Positions 40,345-49,836 are shown, counted from the stretch's first letter. The stretch: DNA of 64,000 bases from Blastobasis lacticolella (GCA_905147135.1 LR990043.1:22755584-22819583), one strand, 5' to 3'. Numbers and translations are program-made. Notes: generated from the letters alone by a model not told the origin.

Positions 40345-42372
40345 GTGAGTTCTACTATATTATTTAGATATTTATTTAGGTTTTTCTACCTTTCGCCCAG
40401 GACGTATTCTGTCGATGTAACGCCTCTCAATCTAATAAGACCACGCTGTTTACTTCCACTGCTTGATTAGAATTCCTCTTCAGTTATTTTACAGCTCGGT
40501 AGGCTTTTTAATTAAGAATTCTGTTTACGTACTTACGTTAACGTTGAGGTAGACTGTAGTGTAGAGACTCACCAATAAGTGGTCGGTAATTGAGGTCATC
40601 TCATCATTATCACACAGATTAGGGTTCATCATCTCAGCCTCTGGACGTTCTCTGCTGAACATAGGTTGTTCCCCACGCTTTCTATCGCTTTCCGATGATT
40701 AGGCTGAGCTAGTGCGTAAAGTGACAAATATCCAATAAAGCTTTCATAATATAGTGTAAACAATAGTTGCAAATTGCATTTTAACGAAATTAGGCCACGG
40801 AGCGGCAAACAGATAGATCAATTTAGTGAACAAGATAAATACAGGCCAGAGGCCAGGGCTATCGCGATTCGGTCTAGCATTTGTTGAAATAACTTTCTGA
40901 TCGACGAATTAATTAAAACATCGGTCTCAAGGCCGGAAACCTTCACCGATTGTCTGAAAACAATGCTGTTTAATTCGCATCCTGTTACAACACACTGCAC
41001 CGGAGAAATTGATACTTACTTCACACACAGGTATATGTACTAGGTATCCATGTGTACGAAACTTGTTTTTTTTCTGAGAGCCTATCCTGTGGTTATGTGT
41101 TCATTCTGTGGTCAAGTGTGAGCTAAGTACTCACTCAGTTTTCTTGCAATTTACGTGACTAGGGTCTGATGGACAGGCTGCTCATGATTCAATTACACAA
41201 TTACACATCATTATTGTAGCATTTGCGTTCACCTGTCGTTCGTCGCGTACCTACAAAAGCTAAATGGGTGTAATAACTGAGGACAAATTGCTACCGTCAC
41301 AGGTTGCTACCGGTGATTAGGATTGTGCTTAGACACCACTTGCGATGGGGTGAGGGTGGCACCTGTCACCTGTTGGTGCGTGGAAACCGACAGGTGAAAT
41401 TTGCAAAATTTCACGGTTTTGAAAAACACACATTAGTAGCAATAAAATAGATACGATATTATATTAATTGATTTTTGAATCATTATAATTAACCATATAA
41501 TTGAAATAAAAAACGGGCTTGAAAATTTTATGAGGTATTTGCAGCTCCGTTACGTCTCCTGTACCAACAAAACGTAGTTTGGCGATCCCTTGTACTTATA
41601 CCTAGAATGCAACATGTTGTCCACTGCCAAAACAAGCGGCCCCGACAATAGGGCGGACCACCGGCGGCCGCGGCGGCGCTCACTCCGCGCTTTGTCGCGC
41701 CCTTCCGGAGCTATTCCCGGCGCGTGGCAATAAAAAACACTAAAAAGACACGCCTCGGTTTATTGACCATACGGCCCGTGTTTCGTGTGTTGACAGCTTT
41801 AGAAATAGGTAGGCTCAAGGCGCGGGAGCCGGAGTGACTTTAATGGTTCACTGTACTTACACGCTAATAGATTTATTAATGGTTACCGTAAATGAAGGGT
41901 GAAGCGTGCGGGAACAGTAAATATTGTTACCTATTTGTTTCAGTGTCTGTTGTATGGGTGGGATTAAATAGATGGGTTGTTTTCTTTTATGTCTCGGCTC
42001 ATTACAAGTTTAGTTTTAAAGTCTAAATTATTGCTTCTTATTATGACTGTGTTGTCTAGATACGATTTTGGAAGGTAGATTAGATGTATGGTCTAACGCC
42101 TTGTAAATTAATCTTAGCAATGTTGCATACATTTACTTAGCGATTTTAATTTGACAGTTTGATTTGTAAGATTCTTCGATATTTTGAGTAACGAAGGAAC
42201 CACAACGCCAGTTTGCTAGCCAGAGAGTCTCTCGTTCTATTCTCTAATAGATTTCACTTCGGTGCTTATCTTTGCTGCAATGTGTCGAGTCCACCACGAC
42301 ACCTACAAATTTGTCCTTTCGACAATTTGCTCTCTAGCACCTCACCTAACCACCGGTCTTTTCCGCTTCCAG
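40345..42372. other. Intron of RA-domain gene; one repeat remnant
   Basis: A 2-kb intron with good donor and acceptor. At about 40600-40690 it carries TCATCATCTCAGCCTCTGG followed by CTCTGCTGAACATAGG. This is recognisable as diverged CATCATCAGCC...CCACTGCTGGACATAGG repeat debris common in Lepidoptera. A GC-rich patch at 41640-41720 has no supported exon. Confidence 0.45.
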
Positions 42373-42550
42373 GTTCAGCCTCCAAATGCGTCCCGGTGGG
42401 CTGGTGAAGATCTACGACTCGGCGCTGATGTCCTCCTCGCAGTACAAGTGCCTGCTGACCAGCGAGCGGACCACTGCCGACGAGCTGCTGGCCATCCTGC
42501 TGCACTGCTATGACTCCGATGAGGGTGTGGAGCGGTTCTCTTTGTATGAG
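42373..42550 (+). CDS. RA-domain protein, exon joining the two RA-like segments
   Basis: The acceptor CTTCCAG ends at 42372 and the donor is TATGAG|GTATGT. The first base completes a Lys codon, then 59 codons follow and the exon ends in phase 0. It encodes FSLQMRPGGLVKIYD, which closes the first RA-like fold. SSQYKCLLTSERTTADELLA, then LHCYDSDEG and RFSLYE, look like the opening strands and helix of a second RA-like domain. The fit of both junction phases with its neighbours makes this a confident exon. Confidence 0.85.
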
Positions 42551-42912
42551 GTATGTTGGATAGGTTACTTGTTCACTATTAAACCCAGTACGTTTGACTA
42601 TGTGACTGCTTACCATTAGACTGCTGGCCGTAAATATGAAATAAAATACTGTTGGACTTGAGCCTCCTTCACATTAACGAAGGGATTTGCCATAATCTCC
42701 ATAATTTTCTGGATCAAAGAATCAAACCCACAGATTTATTTGGAATTACTGTCGGGCTGTTTGCCTCTAAGACATTAGTCTACTCAGTGGGACACCACTC
42801 GGAAGAGAACACTGCTACTACTTTAGGAAGGAAAGTTTTGGACAAAGTTAGTCCTACACCAGCAGTTCGTAATTATTCTAGCAATAACCATTATTATCCT
42901 TTGCTCTTCCAG

Positions 42913-43245
42913 GTCTGTCCATCCCAGGAGTACGAGCGCAAACTCCACCCCGACGACCTTCCGTTGGTGGTGCAGCGCGCGTGGCCCAAGGACGCGGATT
43001 GCCACTTCCGGGTGCGGCGCGCGCCCCGCGCCCCGCCGCCGCCGCCCCGCGCCGCGCCCACCCCCGCCCCGCGCCCCGCGCCGCGCGCCCCGCACCCCGC
43101 GCAGGCCCCGCAGGACGAGGACCCCGCGCACGCGCTCTCCGCGCTCTCGCTCGGCGCCGACGACGGCCGCAGCTACGTGCCCGTCTACAAGTTCCCCAGC
43201 ATCACGTACTGCCGCGACACCAGAAACGACTATCTGTATATTTGA
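42913..43245 (+). CDS. RA-domain protein, terminal coding exon
   Basis: The acceptor CTCTTCCAG ends at 42912, entry is phase 0, and 110 codons run to TGA at 43243-43245. The start, VCPSQEYERKLHPDDLPLVV followed by QRAWP and CHFRVRR, is the classic end of an RA domain (ER.L..DD.PL.VQ..W......F.LR). A Pro/Ala/Arg-rich low-complexity linker follows (about 43020-43110, CCGCGCCCC-type repeats), then an acidic segment and the conserved-looking tail VYKFPSITYCRDTRNDYLYI. The last residues, L-Y-I, fit a hydrophobic-x-hydrophobic PDZ-binding C-terminus, an inference from pattern only. The antisense ORF here is a shadow of the GC-rich repeat. Confidence 0.85.
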   Translation, partial: VCPSQEYERKLHPDDLPLVVQRAWPKDADCHFRVRRAPRAPPPPPRAAPTPAPRPAPRAPHPAQAPQDEDPAHALSALSLGADDGRSYVPVYKFPSITYCRDTRNDYLYI

Positions 43246-43730
43246 CCGGTGTCAGACTGTAAATATGTGGACAGTGTACATAGTGCGGCGGCGGGCCGAG
43301 TGCAGTGCTAAACCAAAGAGATGATGCAATAAAGGCTTCCTACTAATGTACCTTTGACTTTGGAGAATCGATGTGGTGTAGTGGCGTGGAATTGGTCGAC
43401 ACGAACTCGAGTGGTCGTCCACCAGTGCGAACGAACTGTTGACTCGAATACCTTGATCTGGCAGCGATTCTGTGACCCCGCGCTGGGTCTCCGTCTAGTC
43501 TAGCTTCAGCGAGGGCGCGGGGCGTGTATTGTGAACTGTATATAGTAGTGATAAGCTATAGTTGTAAGTAGCTAGTAGACACCAAAGAGGCGAGAGTATA
43601 TAACTAGAGTTATTTATCTGTTATGTGTTGTAATGTTTAATTTATTTAAAAAACTCTCGAAATGTTACACATCATCGAATTTAATGAAAATGACGCCTGT
43701 AATAAATTGAAATGCGATTTTTTGTATCTG
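43246..43730 (+). other. 3' UTR of RA-domain gene with two poly(A) signals
   Basis: Sequence after the stop contains AATAAA at 43329-43334 and again at 43701-43706. The second is followed by a T-rich segment. Either could end the transcript; two signals suggest short and long 3' UTRs. This marks the end of the + strand gene, about 3 kb from the end of the convergent Ca-beta gene. Confidence 0.6.
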
Positions 43731-43904
43731 ATTGTTTCATTGCTCCCGATCGAAGAGATTTAACGATAGCACCATGCTCTATGTCACGAGACCTATGGAG
43801 CCAAATGAGAATGCATATCCTGATGAAACCCAATAGGCATATTTTGTGCTCACATCACAAAATAGTCCCATGAGCCCCTGGAGCAACGGTGGTGTAATGA
43901 GCAA

Positions 43905-44150
43905 CGGCTACAACTTGTAAGCGAGAGGTACCGATTTCGATGTGCTGTTACATAGTGAGGGTAAACATCGTCAGGAAACCTGCACATTCAGGCGACTAAA
44001 GGCGTAACCATGATCTAATACGGTTTCCTTGTTAATAGGGTCACAGAGGTCAGACGGCAGACTCTATACTGTAATTACATGATTTGCAAGTCTTGGATCG
44101 TGGTGAAGGCAGACCTCAGGCCCTCGCATGTGACGTCACAACTGGGATAT
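43905..44150 (+). mobile_element. SINE family S1, diverged copy
   Basis: It has the S1 block order of the copy at 8397-8700: part of the tRNA-like head (ACTTGTAAGCGAGAGGTACCGATTTCG), then TAACCATGATCTAATACGG, then GGGTCACAGAGGTCAGACGGCAG, then TTGGATCGTGGTGAAGGC. It is in opposite orientation to that copy. The A-box is no longer clear. It lies between the two convergent genes. Confidence 0.6.
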
Positions 44151-44154
44151 TGAC

Positions 44155-44240
44155 GCCAATATGATTATTATTACATAAGAGCTGCCAGCTCATCAATGGA
44201 AGGCTTAGCCACAATCTCCACGCTTTCATCGGAGACCGCA
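44155..44240 (+). repeat. Fragment of R1 repeat
   Basis: GCCACAATCTCCACGCTTTC followed by GGAGACCGCAG matches the central blocks of the R1 repeat in the orientation of the copies at 56.0 and 57.9 kb. The ends are lost. Confidence 0.45.
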
Positions 44241-44274
44241 GTACCTATATGCAGTTCCTTTTAGTGATACAATT

Positions 44275-44346
44275 TTTAATATCGGTCCAGTAGTTTTTGA
44301 GATTATTCATTATAAAAAACATATAATACTTGTCTCTATAATATTA
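44275..44346. repeat. Dispersed repeat fragment (CAGTAGTTTTTGAGATTATTC type)
   Basis: GGTCCAGTAGTTTTTGAGATTATTC followed by TAATATTAGGAG is the familiar terminal segment of an abundant lepidopteran repeat, related to the pieces at 17.4 and 54.3 kb. It abuts the inverted-repeat element at 44352. Confidence 0.4.
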
Positions 44347-44351
44347 GGAGT

Positions 44352-44765
44352 AGGGAATGCAATACGGAATACCGGGATCCCGAAATACCGGGATCCCGCA
44401 TACATTTTGCGGGACTAATCCCGGTCGCAACTGATCGAACCCGGTCGAACCGAAAAACTGATTTGTAATGACAGAAATGTATGAACTTATAGGGAAAAAT
44501 ATGAGGTGGTGAGGCGGTGGTGGAATAGTTAAGCTCGCAAGTGTAGCATCTCATCGCTTAGTGGTCATCGTAATGCTCAGCCAGTGCCCAGCCAGCCAGA
44601 CCATGGCCCACGAGCCGTCCCGCGCACAGTATCACGTATAAACCATGCTTCTCTGTAATCCCGCCGCTCCAGCGGGATCCCGCAAATACCTGGATCCAGC
44701 GGAATTAAGATGGTTCAGTCCCGAAAATACCTGGATTGAAATTATCTTGCGGGATTGCATTCCCT
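44352..44765. mobile_element. 414-bp non-autonomous TIR element with GGGATCCCG repeats
   Basis: The ends AGGGAATGCAAT and ATTGCATTCCCT are perfect 12-bp inverted repeats. Just inside both ends, and again near 44670-44700, are repeated palindromic ACCGGGATCCCG-type or TGGATCC motifs, like the subterminal repeats bound by hAT transposases. There is no transposase ORF. No matching 8-bp flanking duplication was found (TTAGGAGT left, TATTATTT right), so the hAT assignment is tentative; the LINE tail on the right may have been inserted later. Confidence 0.6.
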
Positions 44766-45330
44766 TATTATTTATTTATTTATTTATTTGCCAACAGATT
44801 TACACTTTTTGGTACATTAAATATTACATGAAAAATAGTAAACACTTAAATGTAAATCCAATAACAGGCAAACTCACGTTCACAGTAGAATCGATCGGTC
44901 TTAATTAAAAAATAAATCTATATCTACCACCACTAAAATTCAACCAAATAATGATTGTTTGTGTAAATGGCAAGAAGACGTATTTAGTATATTATACAAA
45001 TATTTTTTATATTGTAATAAAGAACAGTGTAGTATGTCAGCACAATTTTCGAAGTTACATAGTTTGTTATGTTCCCTGCACAGTCTATAAACTATTTCAT
45101 TACTACCTACATTCGTTCCGATACTTTTAAGTGCGAACGGTCTAAAATTAATCAATCTGGCATTGCGTCTAGGCACAGAGAAAGATAGCATGTTCAACAA
45201 GTATGGGCAGTCGATTAACCCCCTTACAATTTTAAAAAGAAATATTTGGTCTGACATCCATCGACGATCCCGGAGTGTGAACATTTTATAGTGGGACAAT
45301 CGCTTCTTGTACGAGGTAAGCTGTGACAAT
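44766..45330 (-). mobile_element. Jockey-type LINE 3' end (copy C)
   Basis: On the minus strand the frame 45329-44940 reads a reverse-transcriptase polyprotein C-terminus: LTSYKKRLSHYKMFTLRDRR, then MSDQIFLFKIVRGLIDCPYLL, then FSVPRRNARLINFRPF. The DRR...D...LFK...G.IDCP.LL pattern is typical of jockey-clade LINEs in insects. The 3' side ends in (TTTA)n at 44768-44789. The copy is heavily 5'-truncated and presumably dead. Confidence 0.7.
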
Positions 45331-45564
45331 TTCCCCTGGTGGACCGTTAAGAAGAACGTTAGGTTAGGAGGTATAGTATATGTAGATTGCCTAATACTAC
45401 CAAGTAGACAAAATTATGAATAGGAAATTTTGCCCTAATGTATCCAGCAGGCACTAAGAGAAATGAAAATAACATTGATCGATATCTTTTATTTTTCGGT
45501 AGCTACAGCAATTCGATACATTTAAAAAACATTTAGAAGCATGTAATATTAAATTATTATCTAC

Positions 45565-46252
45565 AAGCTCTTTCTTTCTTTATTCTTTATTGTACACAAA
45601 CATGACATAATTATACAGTACAGTAACAGAGATGTACAAAGGCGAGCTTAACTCATTAATTGAGTTTTCTACCAGCAAACCTTGGAGTCATAGGAACAGG
45701 TTTAACTTAAATGCAGGTACCAAAAGTGTACACTTAAACTTAGTACGGTGGATATGATAAACACAGTTGCTTACATAAACAAATACTATAAAAATACATA
45801 CATATTACTATATATACCTATACATTATATATATTTATATATATACATATATATATACATACATACATATATATACCTACTATGGAAAACTAAAGGGAGA
45901 GATAATGCTCTTTTACTCTTTTTTTGAAAACATTCAACGATGGACTATTCCGAATGCTATAAGGAAGGGAGTTCCATAAACGCGCGGAGTGCACAGTAAA
46001 TGAACCACCATACCGGCTAGATGTATGGGCTGGTATCTTTAAAAGTAAGGATCGAACAGAACGCACAGGCTTATCCTTGGGCACCAAATATTCAAAACGC
46101 TCACTGAGGTACTGAGGAGTGCGCGGATTGTTTAAAACATTAAACAGCGTGCTGAGAACATGTGCCTCCCTGCGTCGACGTATCGGCAACCTGCCGGCAG
46201 CTGTGTCCGCGACTTGGTTCGCACAAACCCACTGCCGACATGTAGGTACCAA
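45565..46252 (-). mobile_element. Jockey/CR1-type LINE 3' end (copy D)
   Basis: The minus-strand frame 46252-45890 contains RRRREAHVLSTLFNVLNN, LSERFEYLVPKDKPVRSVRS, and SFTVHSARLWNSLPYSIR...FKKRVKEHYLSL. This is the C-terminal region after the reverse-transcriptase domain of a jockey/CR1-like LINE, distinct from copies B and C. A non-coding tail continues to a TTCTTTCTTTATTCTTTATT run at about 45565 and includes an AT/ACAT-rich microsatellite. The upstream reverse-transcriptase catalytic part is absent. Confidence 0.7.
45808..45879. repeat. TATA/ACAT-rich simple repeat
   Basis: Alternating TA with interspersed ACAT units over about 70 bases, within the 3' tail of LINE copy D. Confidence 0.8.
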
Positions 46253-46282
46253 TGACTCTTTTCTGAATATGTACCTACATTA

Positions 46283-46455
46283 GTTGAACACTAACCGATG
46301 CTCTTACTCAGGCGACTGAATGTACCATGATCCAATCTTTTCAAGTTCCCCGGGTAGCGGGGTCACGGGGGTCAGATGGCAGTCGCTCCACTGCAATTAT
46401 CTGATCTTCCAAATCCTGGATCATGGTCAAGACGGACCGCATTCTGACGCTCATA
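46283..46455 (+). mobile_element. SINE family S1, headless copy
   Basis: It begins AACCGATGCTCTTACTCAGG and keeps the S1 body order: ATGATCCAATCTT, then GGGGTCACGGGGGTCAGATGGCAGTCGCTCC, then AATCCTGGATCATGGTCAAG. It is closest in sequence to the copy at 8.4-8.7 kb. The tRNA-like head is missing. Confidence 0.65.
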
Positions 46456-46706
46456 GAAAATGGGCAGCTATATCTGTTGTGTATTTTAATACTGCGGTCG
46501 AGAGTGCGATCTTCAGCACACCAGCCAAGCTATGATCTATGGAGGTGATGTTAATCAAAGAATTGTCAATTCCATCCAAATCGTTCTCGGTGGAGTGCAA
46601 AGGCACGCAGCTAGTATTTGCTACACCGCCGTAGTGCAGCTTTCGATGTTTCACAAAGGAAGAGAGGAGTAAAGAAAACTTAGTGAATTCGATCGATATA
46701 AAGTAT

Positions 46707-46712
46707 TTTATT
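46707..46712 (-). promoter_or_regulatory. Ca-beta candidate poly(A) signal
   Basis: TTTATT on the plus strand is AATAAA on the minus strand, about 415 bases after the Ca-beta stop codon. The 3' UTR between them contains a (GCC)n-type GC-rich stretch (46990-47125). Other AATAAA-like sites nearby cannot be excluded. Confidence 0.5.
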
Positions 46713-47125
46713 TACAAATGATTGCAACAATGAAGTACAGACGATGCAATATAATTACAGAGTATGTAGGTATGTTCAAAAAATGGGAAACAGATAATAT
46801 CTAACGGTACTAAAATTATCTTTTATATGTAAATTTTTTTATACAATCGACGCGAGCCCGTACCTCCGAGTGCGACAGTGTCTAGCCTAAACTACAACTC
46901 TCTCCGAGTATCATCACGAGGCGGTCTCTCCGTCCCACTCACGCACGTACAAAAGGAAAGGGCGGCGCCCGCCCAAGCGTGTCACTAAAGCTCAGCGAAT
47001 CGGAACTGCGGCGGCCGGCGCCGCGGGCTCCCGGCGGCGCCGGCGCAAGCGGCGGCCAAGCGGCGGCGGCGCGGCGGCGGCGCGGTGCGGCGGCGCTCCG
47101 GCGGCGGCGGCTGCGGCGGCGGCGG

Positions 47126-47412
47126 CTACACGGCGTTGAGCGCGCGCCGCGCCGCCGCGTAGTCCGCGGGGTCGCGCTCGCGCCCGCGCCGCTCGCGCTC
47201 GTCGCGCGCCATCTCGTGCGTGTACTCGCGCGCGTACGCGTCGCGCGTGTAGTCGTGCCCGTACTCGCGGTCGTACGGCTCGCGCGGCTCGTACTCGCCC
47301 GCGTAGCCCTCGTACTGGTCGCGCGCGTACTCGCGCCCGTAGCGCGCGTACCGCCCGCGCCCGTAGTACTCCTCCTCCAGTCGCTCGGGCCGCGCCGCGC
47401 GCCCGCGCCCTC
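47126..47412 (-). CDS. Ca-beta: Ca-beta terminal coding exon
   Basis: The acceptor GTGTGCGCAG precedes 47412, entry is phase 1 (two bases GA complete a Gly codon), then 94 codons run to TAG at 47126-47128. The peptide is rich in Tyr, Arg, Glu and Asp: RPERLEEEYYGRGRYARYG, then many YARE/YDRE-like units, ending AARRALNAV. Calcium channel beta subunits are known for Arg/Tyr/Asp-rich, poorly conserved C-termini, and the phase matches the exon ending at 48583. The very GC-rich sequence leaves long open frames on all strands; those alternatives lack the acceptor/phase fit and are shadows. Confidence 0.8.
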
Positions 47413-47597
47413 CTGCGCACACAGAGCTAATGTACCGTCGATCGACCCACACCGGCTGGCGAGGCAAACAGAGCATCCACGCATGCAGCGGCATCGCAAA
47501 GGTGTTAGTCGGAAACGAAATCAGTGCAAGTCGAGTTAGTGGCGGTGCGGTCGACCGGGAGCCGGAAGGGGCGGGGTCACGGCACCCGCACTTACGC

Positions 47598-47704
47598 CTA
47601 CGAGACGAGGCTGAGCGACATCTGCATGATGAGCTCGCCGGAGGTGCGCACCTTGCCGGGGCACGGCAGCACCGCCTCGGCCGCCAGGGCCGCCGGCTCC
47701 GCCT
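47598..47704 (-). CDS. Candidate alternative C-terminal exon of Ca-beta
   Basis: On the minus strand, GTCCGCAG precedes 47704. Two bases AG plus the G left by the exon ending at 48583 make Glu, followed by AEPAALAAEAVLPCPGKVRT and a short tail to TAG at 47598. The phase fits as a different C-terminus, and the segment is GC-rich like the true exons. A donor-like GC|GTAAGT lies just after the stop, so it might instead be an unrelated or poison exon. No homology was recognised. Confidence 0.25.
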
Positions 47705-48582
47705 CTGCGGACCACACCTCCCGCGTCAGCCCCGAGCGTCTATCCGGGGTAGGCCTGCTGACCGCTACCCTCTTCCTTAACCTCGGATACTTACTCCATT
47801 CAAAGAACCAAATTAAAGCATTATGCACCTAGTTTATCAAGTAAGCAAAAAAGTAGCGTCCGACTAGCTATGTCGGTGAGTGAAATCACATTTGCAAATA
47901 TCAAAAGGCGCAGTCGCAGGCGAGACGGTTAGTGAAGCGACACCCTCAATCCGCAGGCAAGCGAGGGTCACGGCCGCCCTGAGGGGTACTTCCGCGGCTG
48001 AAACAGAGGCGCTGTGAGTGCGTCACAGCGTCTCCGTCGTCCGCCGCGGGAGCGCCCCCCGGGCCGACCAGGCGCAAGTGGCGGTCGGCAGCCGCTAGAG
48101 AGGGGTCGGAACCTGGGCGCGCCCGGCGGGCTCTGCGAAAAGGCAACTGGAATAATGTCCTCGCGCGCTGTTAGTAGGCTTGTCCAGAGGCTTGTACTGA
48201 AATGAATAGGAGGCGTCAGTCGCGGGGCGGGCGGGGCGGAGCGGGGCGGTCGCGCCGCGCGGCCACAACAACCAGGTTTCTACAACAGTGTGACTACGAC
48301 ATGGAACTAAACTACGCTTGTTACGAGGGCTCGCTAACAGAGAGTGTGCTACCTGTGAGGTTTGTATATGAGAGCAGGTGGAAATAGCACTAATATAGAA
48401 GAGATGGGTGATATTTTCTCCTGAAGGAAATGTGGAAGACAAAGCTTAGGAAATGAAGAGCATTCTACGTTATGCCGATAGACTGATAAATTGAAGATTT
48501 AAATGCTTGCATCTAGAAGAATATTCTATGGCTATGCATGATCAGAGCATGGTTAGTATGAGGATGTGGTTCCGTTAGTTAC

Positions 48583-48648
48583 CTCTCTCCCTCTCGTAGT
48601 TGTAGGAGTCGGAGCGCTCGCGGTGTCCCCCGGGGTGCGCGGGGGGGT
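48583..48648 (-). CDS. Ca-beta: Ca-beta penultimate exon (Ser/Tyr/Arg-rich C-terminal region)
   Basis: The donor is clear (GAGAGAG|GTAACT, phase 1, fits the terminal exon). The frame reads PPAHPGGHRERSDSYNYERER, resembling the SDENY.NER-type segment in vertebrate beta-subunit C-termini. The acceptor is a problem. No AG lies upstream in a usable place except CGCGAG at 48620-48617, which gives 34 nt in the wrong phase after the 49837 exon. A boundary at 48648 would restore the phase (G|AC = Asp), but the intron would end ...CTCTGTTG, a TG instead of AG. The start coordinate is therefore provisional; a base error in the assembly is another explanation. Confidence 0.55.
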
Positions 48649-48774
48649 CAACAGAGCGAACACACGGTTACACACGCCAGATACAGGGTTACGTTACGGA
48701 GTAACGCGAACACATCAAGTTGCCTTTGTTCAAGGTGCAATGTTCTTTTTTTATGTTTATGGCTGCCAGAAAAC

Positions 48775-48940
48775 TGATATACTACTTATAATTTTTTTTA
48801 ATGCAATGCATACAACATCCAGACCTATAACAGAAATTAAAATCGATCACTTTATTTTCTGGCCGGCCGAGAATCGAACGCGGGACCTCTGCGTGGCAGA
48901 CCGGCATGTATACCAAGTGAACTACTCAGGTCGTCGTTCT
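48775..48940 (-). mobile_element. tRNA-Gly-like SINE
   Basis: The minus strand from about 48940 reads a tRNA-like head. It has an A-box-like GAGTAGTTCACTTGGTATAC (about 48908-48927), an anticodon-arm-like GTCTGCCACGC with GCC, and a B-box GTTCGATTC at 48871-48879 followed by TCGGCC. The tail (CTATAACAGAAATTAAAATCG and an A/T-rich run) extends toward 48775. It would not be a functional tRNA, because there is no proper acceptor stem and a long AT tail follows. It lies in the Ca-beta intron between 48648 and 49837. Confidence 0.65.
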
Positions 48941-48986
48941 GTATTAGACTTGATGTATTCTCGTTAAAGTTTTGGTTAAATTAGGG

Positions 48987-49061
48987 ATATTATTATATTA
49001 GACGGGACTTGGACGCGACGTACCTTTATCCACGTCCACGTCCCGTCTAATATAATAATAT
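48987..49061. repeat. 29-bp inverted repeat hairpin
   Basis: The left arm 48987-49015 (ATATTATTATATTAGACGGG...) and right arm 49033-49061 are reverse complements with one mismatch in 29 bases, around a 17-base spacer. The surrounding AAATTAGGGATrTTATT is repeated at about 48979-48995 and 49095-49111, like a target duplication around a roughly 100-base insertion. It could be a small palindromic MITE. As RNA it would form a near-perfect hairpin. Confidence 0.75.
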
Positions 49062-49581
49062 GTGTAAAGAACGCGAGTTTAGTTTGAAACAAATAAATTA
49101 GGGATGTTATTGCATTCATAGAACGAGTTAATGACTGTTATTATGCGGATGGAAGAGATTAATATAGGCCTTTGGCAATGAACATTGTGTTTAGGTTATA
49201 AGTTTTAAATGTTAATGAATAGTTAATAGTGAGCAACGAGATTTACACCGACAGATTACAACATCGAACTCTTGTCAACATCTATAATATTCTGATGTTG
49301 GGAATGTTTACAGTATCTATTGATGTTGCGTTCCGGTCTATCTTCGATCACCTAGAACTTTTTGCTCCAGTTCGGGTATGGCCTCGCGTCGGCGCCGTAA
49401 ACGCGGCTGTGAGCGCCTGAAAATACCCTCAAATAATAGGCATGTCAGTCAGATACTGCACGAAGTTCCAACACTATTCGGTAGATTCACGTAATAATAC
49501 TTAGTCTTAGTAGGTATGTTCTTCCTATTCGTTTCGAATTCATGAATAGTGATAAGAATAGAGTTTATTTTTCATCCTGTT

Positions 49582-49782
49582 AAGGCGGAACGCTAAAACT
49601 TTCCGGGCTCATGGCGGGGTCGCAAAGGGCGAGCACCCAGCAAAAGAATTACGAGAAATTTCTTTTTAAGCATTTTTAATTTTGTAAATATGTATATTAT
49701 CATATAAATATTAATTTTTATACCCCTACAAACCAAAACCTCCAAAAAACAAAACTTTTTGAAGTTTTAGCGTGCGCCCTAA
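49582..49782. mobile_element. ~200-bp MITE with imperfect inverted repeats
   Basis: The left end AAGGCGGAACGCTAAAACTT pairs with the right end AAGTTTTAGCGTGCGCCCTAA as an imperfect inverted repeat of about 18-20 bp. The interior is AT-rich without an ORF. TAA-like trinucleotides flank both ends, which would fit PIF/Harbinger-type insertion, but the evidence is weak. It lies in a Ca-beta intron just downstream (in gene sense) of the exon at 49837. Confidence 0.5.
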
Positions 49783-49836
49783 AAGAGACCTTATCGTACT
49801 ATCTTACAAGCTAGTTTCCCATGTTGGTATGCTTAC

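Noticed and set aside
42981..43262. Overlapping Arg/Ala/Pro-rich ORFs on both strands in the last RA-gene exon
   Set aside because: Frames produced by the CCGCGCCCC-type repeat; only the frame continuing from the exon at 42550 contains the RA-domain end.
45001..45330. Independent 129-codon gene on the minus strand
   Set aside because: Content is a jockey-type reverse-transcriptase C-terminus with a (TTTA)n tail, so it is a truncated LINE, not a host gene.
46979..47539. 186-codon ORFs on both strands across the Ca-beta last exon
   Set aside because: They are shadows of the extremely GC-rich terminal exon and its (GCC)n 3' UTR; composition is almost only Arg, Ala and Val, and they lack the phase-matched acceptor.
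48095..48210. Exon-like GC-rich segment with acceptor TATTCATTTCAG (YKPLDKPTNSARGHYSS...)
   Set aside because: Phase 0 entry does not match the phase-1 donor at 48583; in the matching phase it hits a stop after eight codons. The acceptor is good, so it remains a weak possibility.
48871..48940. tRNA-Gly(GCC) gene
   Set aside because: A- and B-boxes and an anticodon-like triplet are present but the acceptor stem does not pair and a long AT-rich tail follows, as in a SINE.
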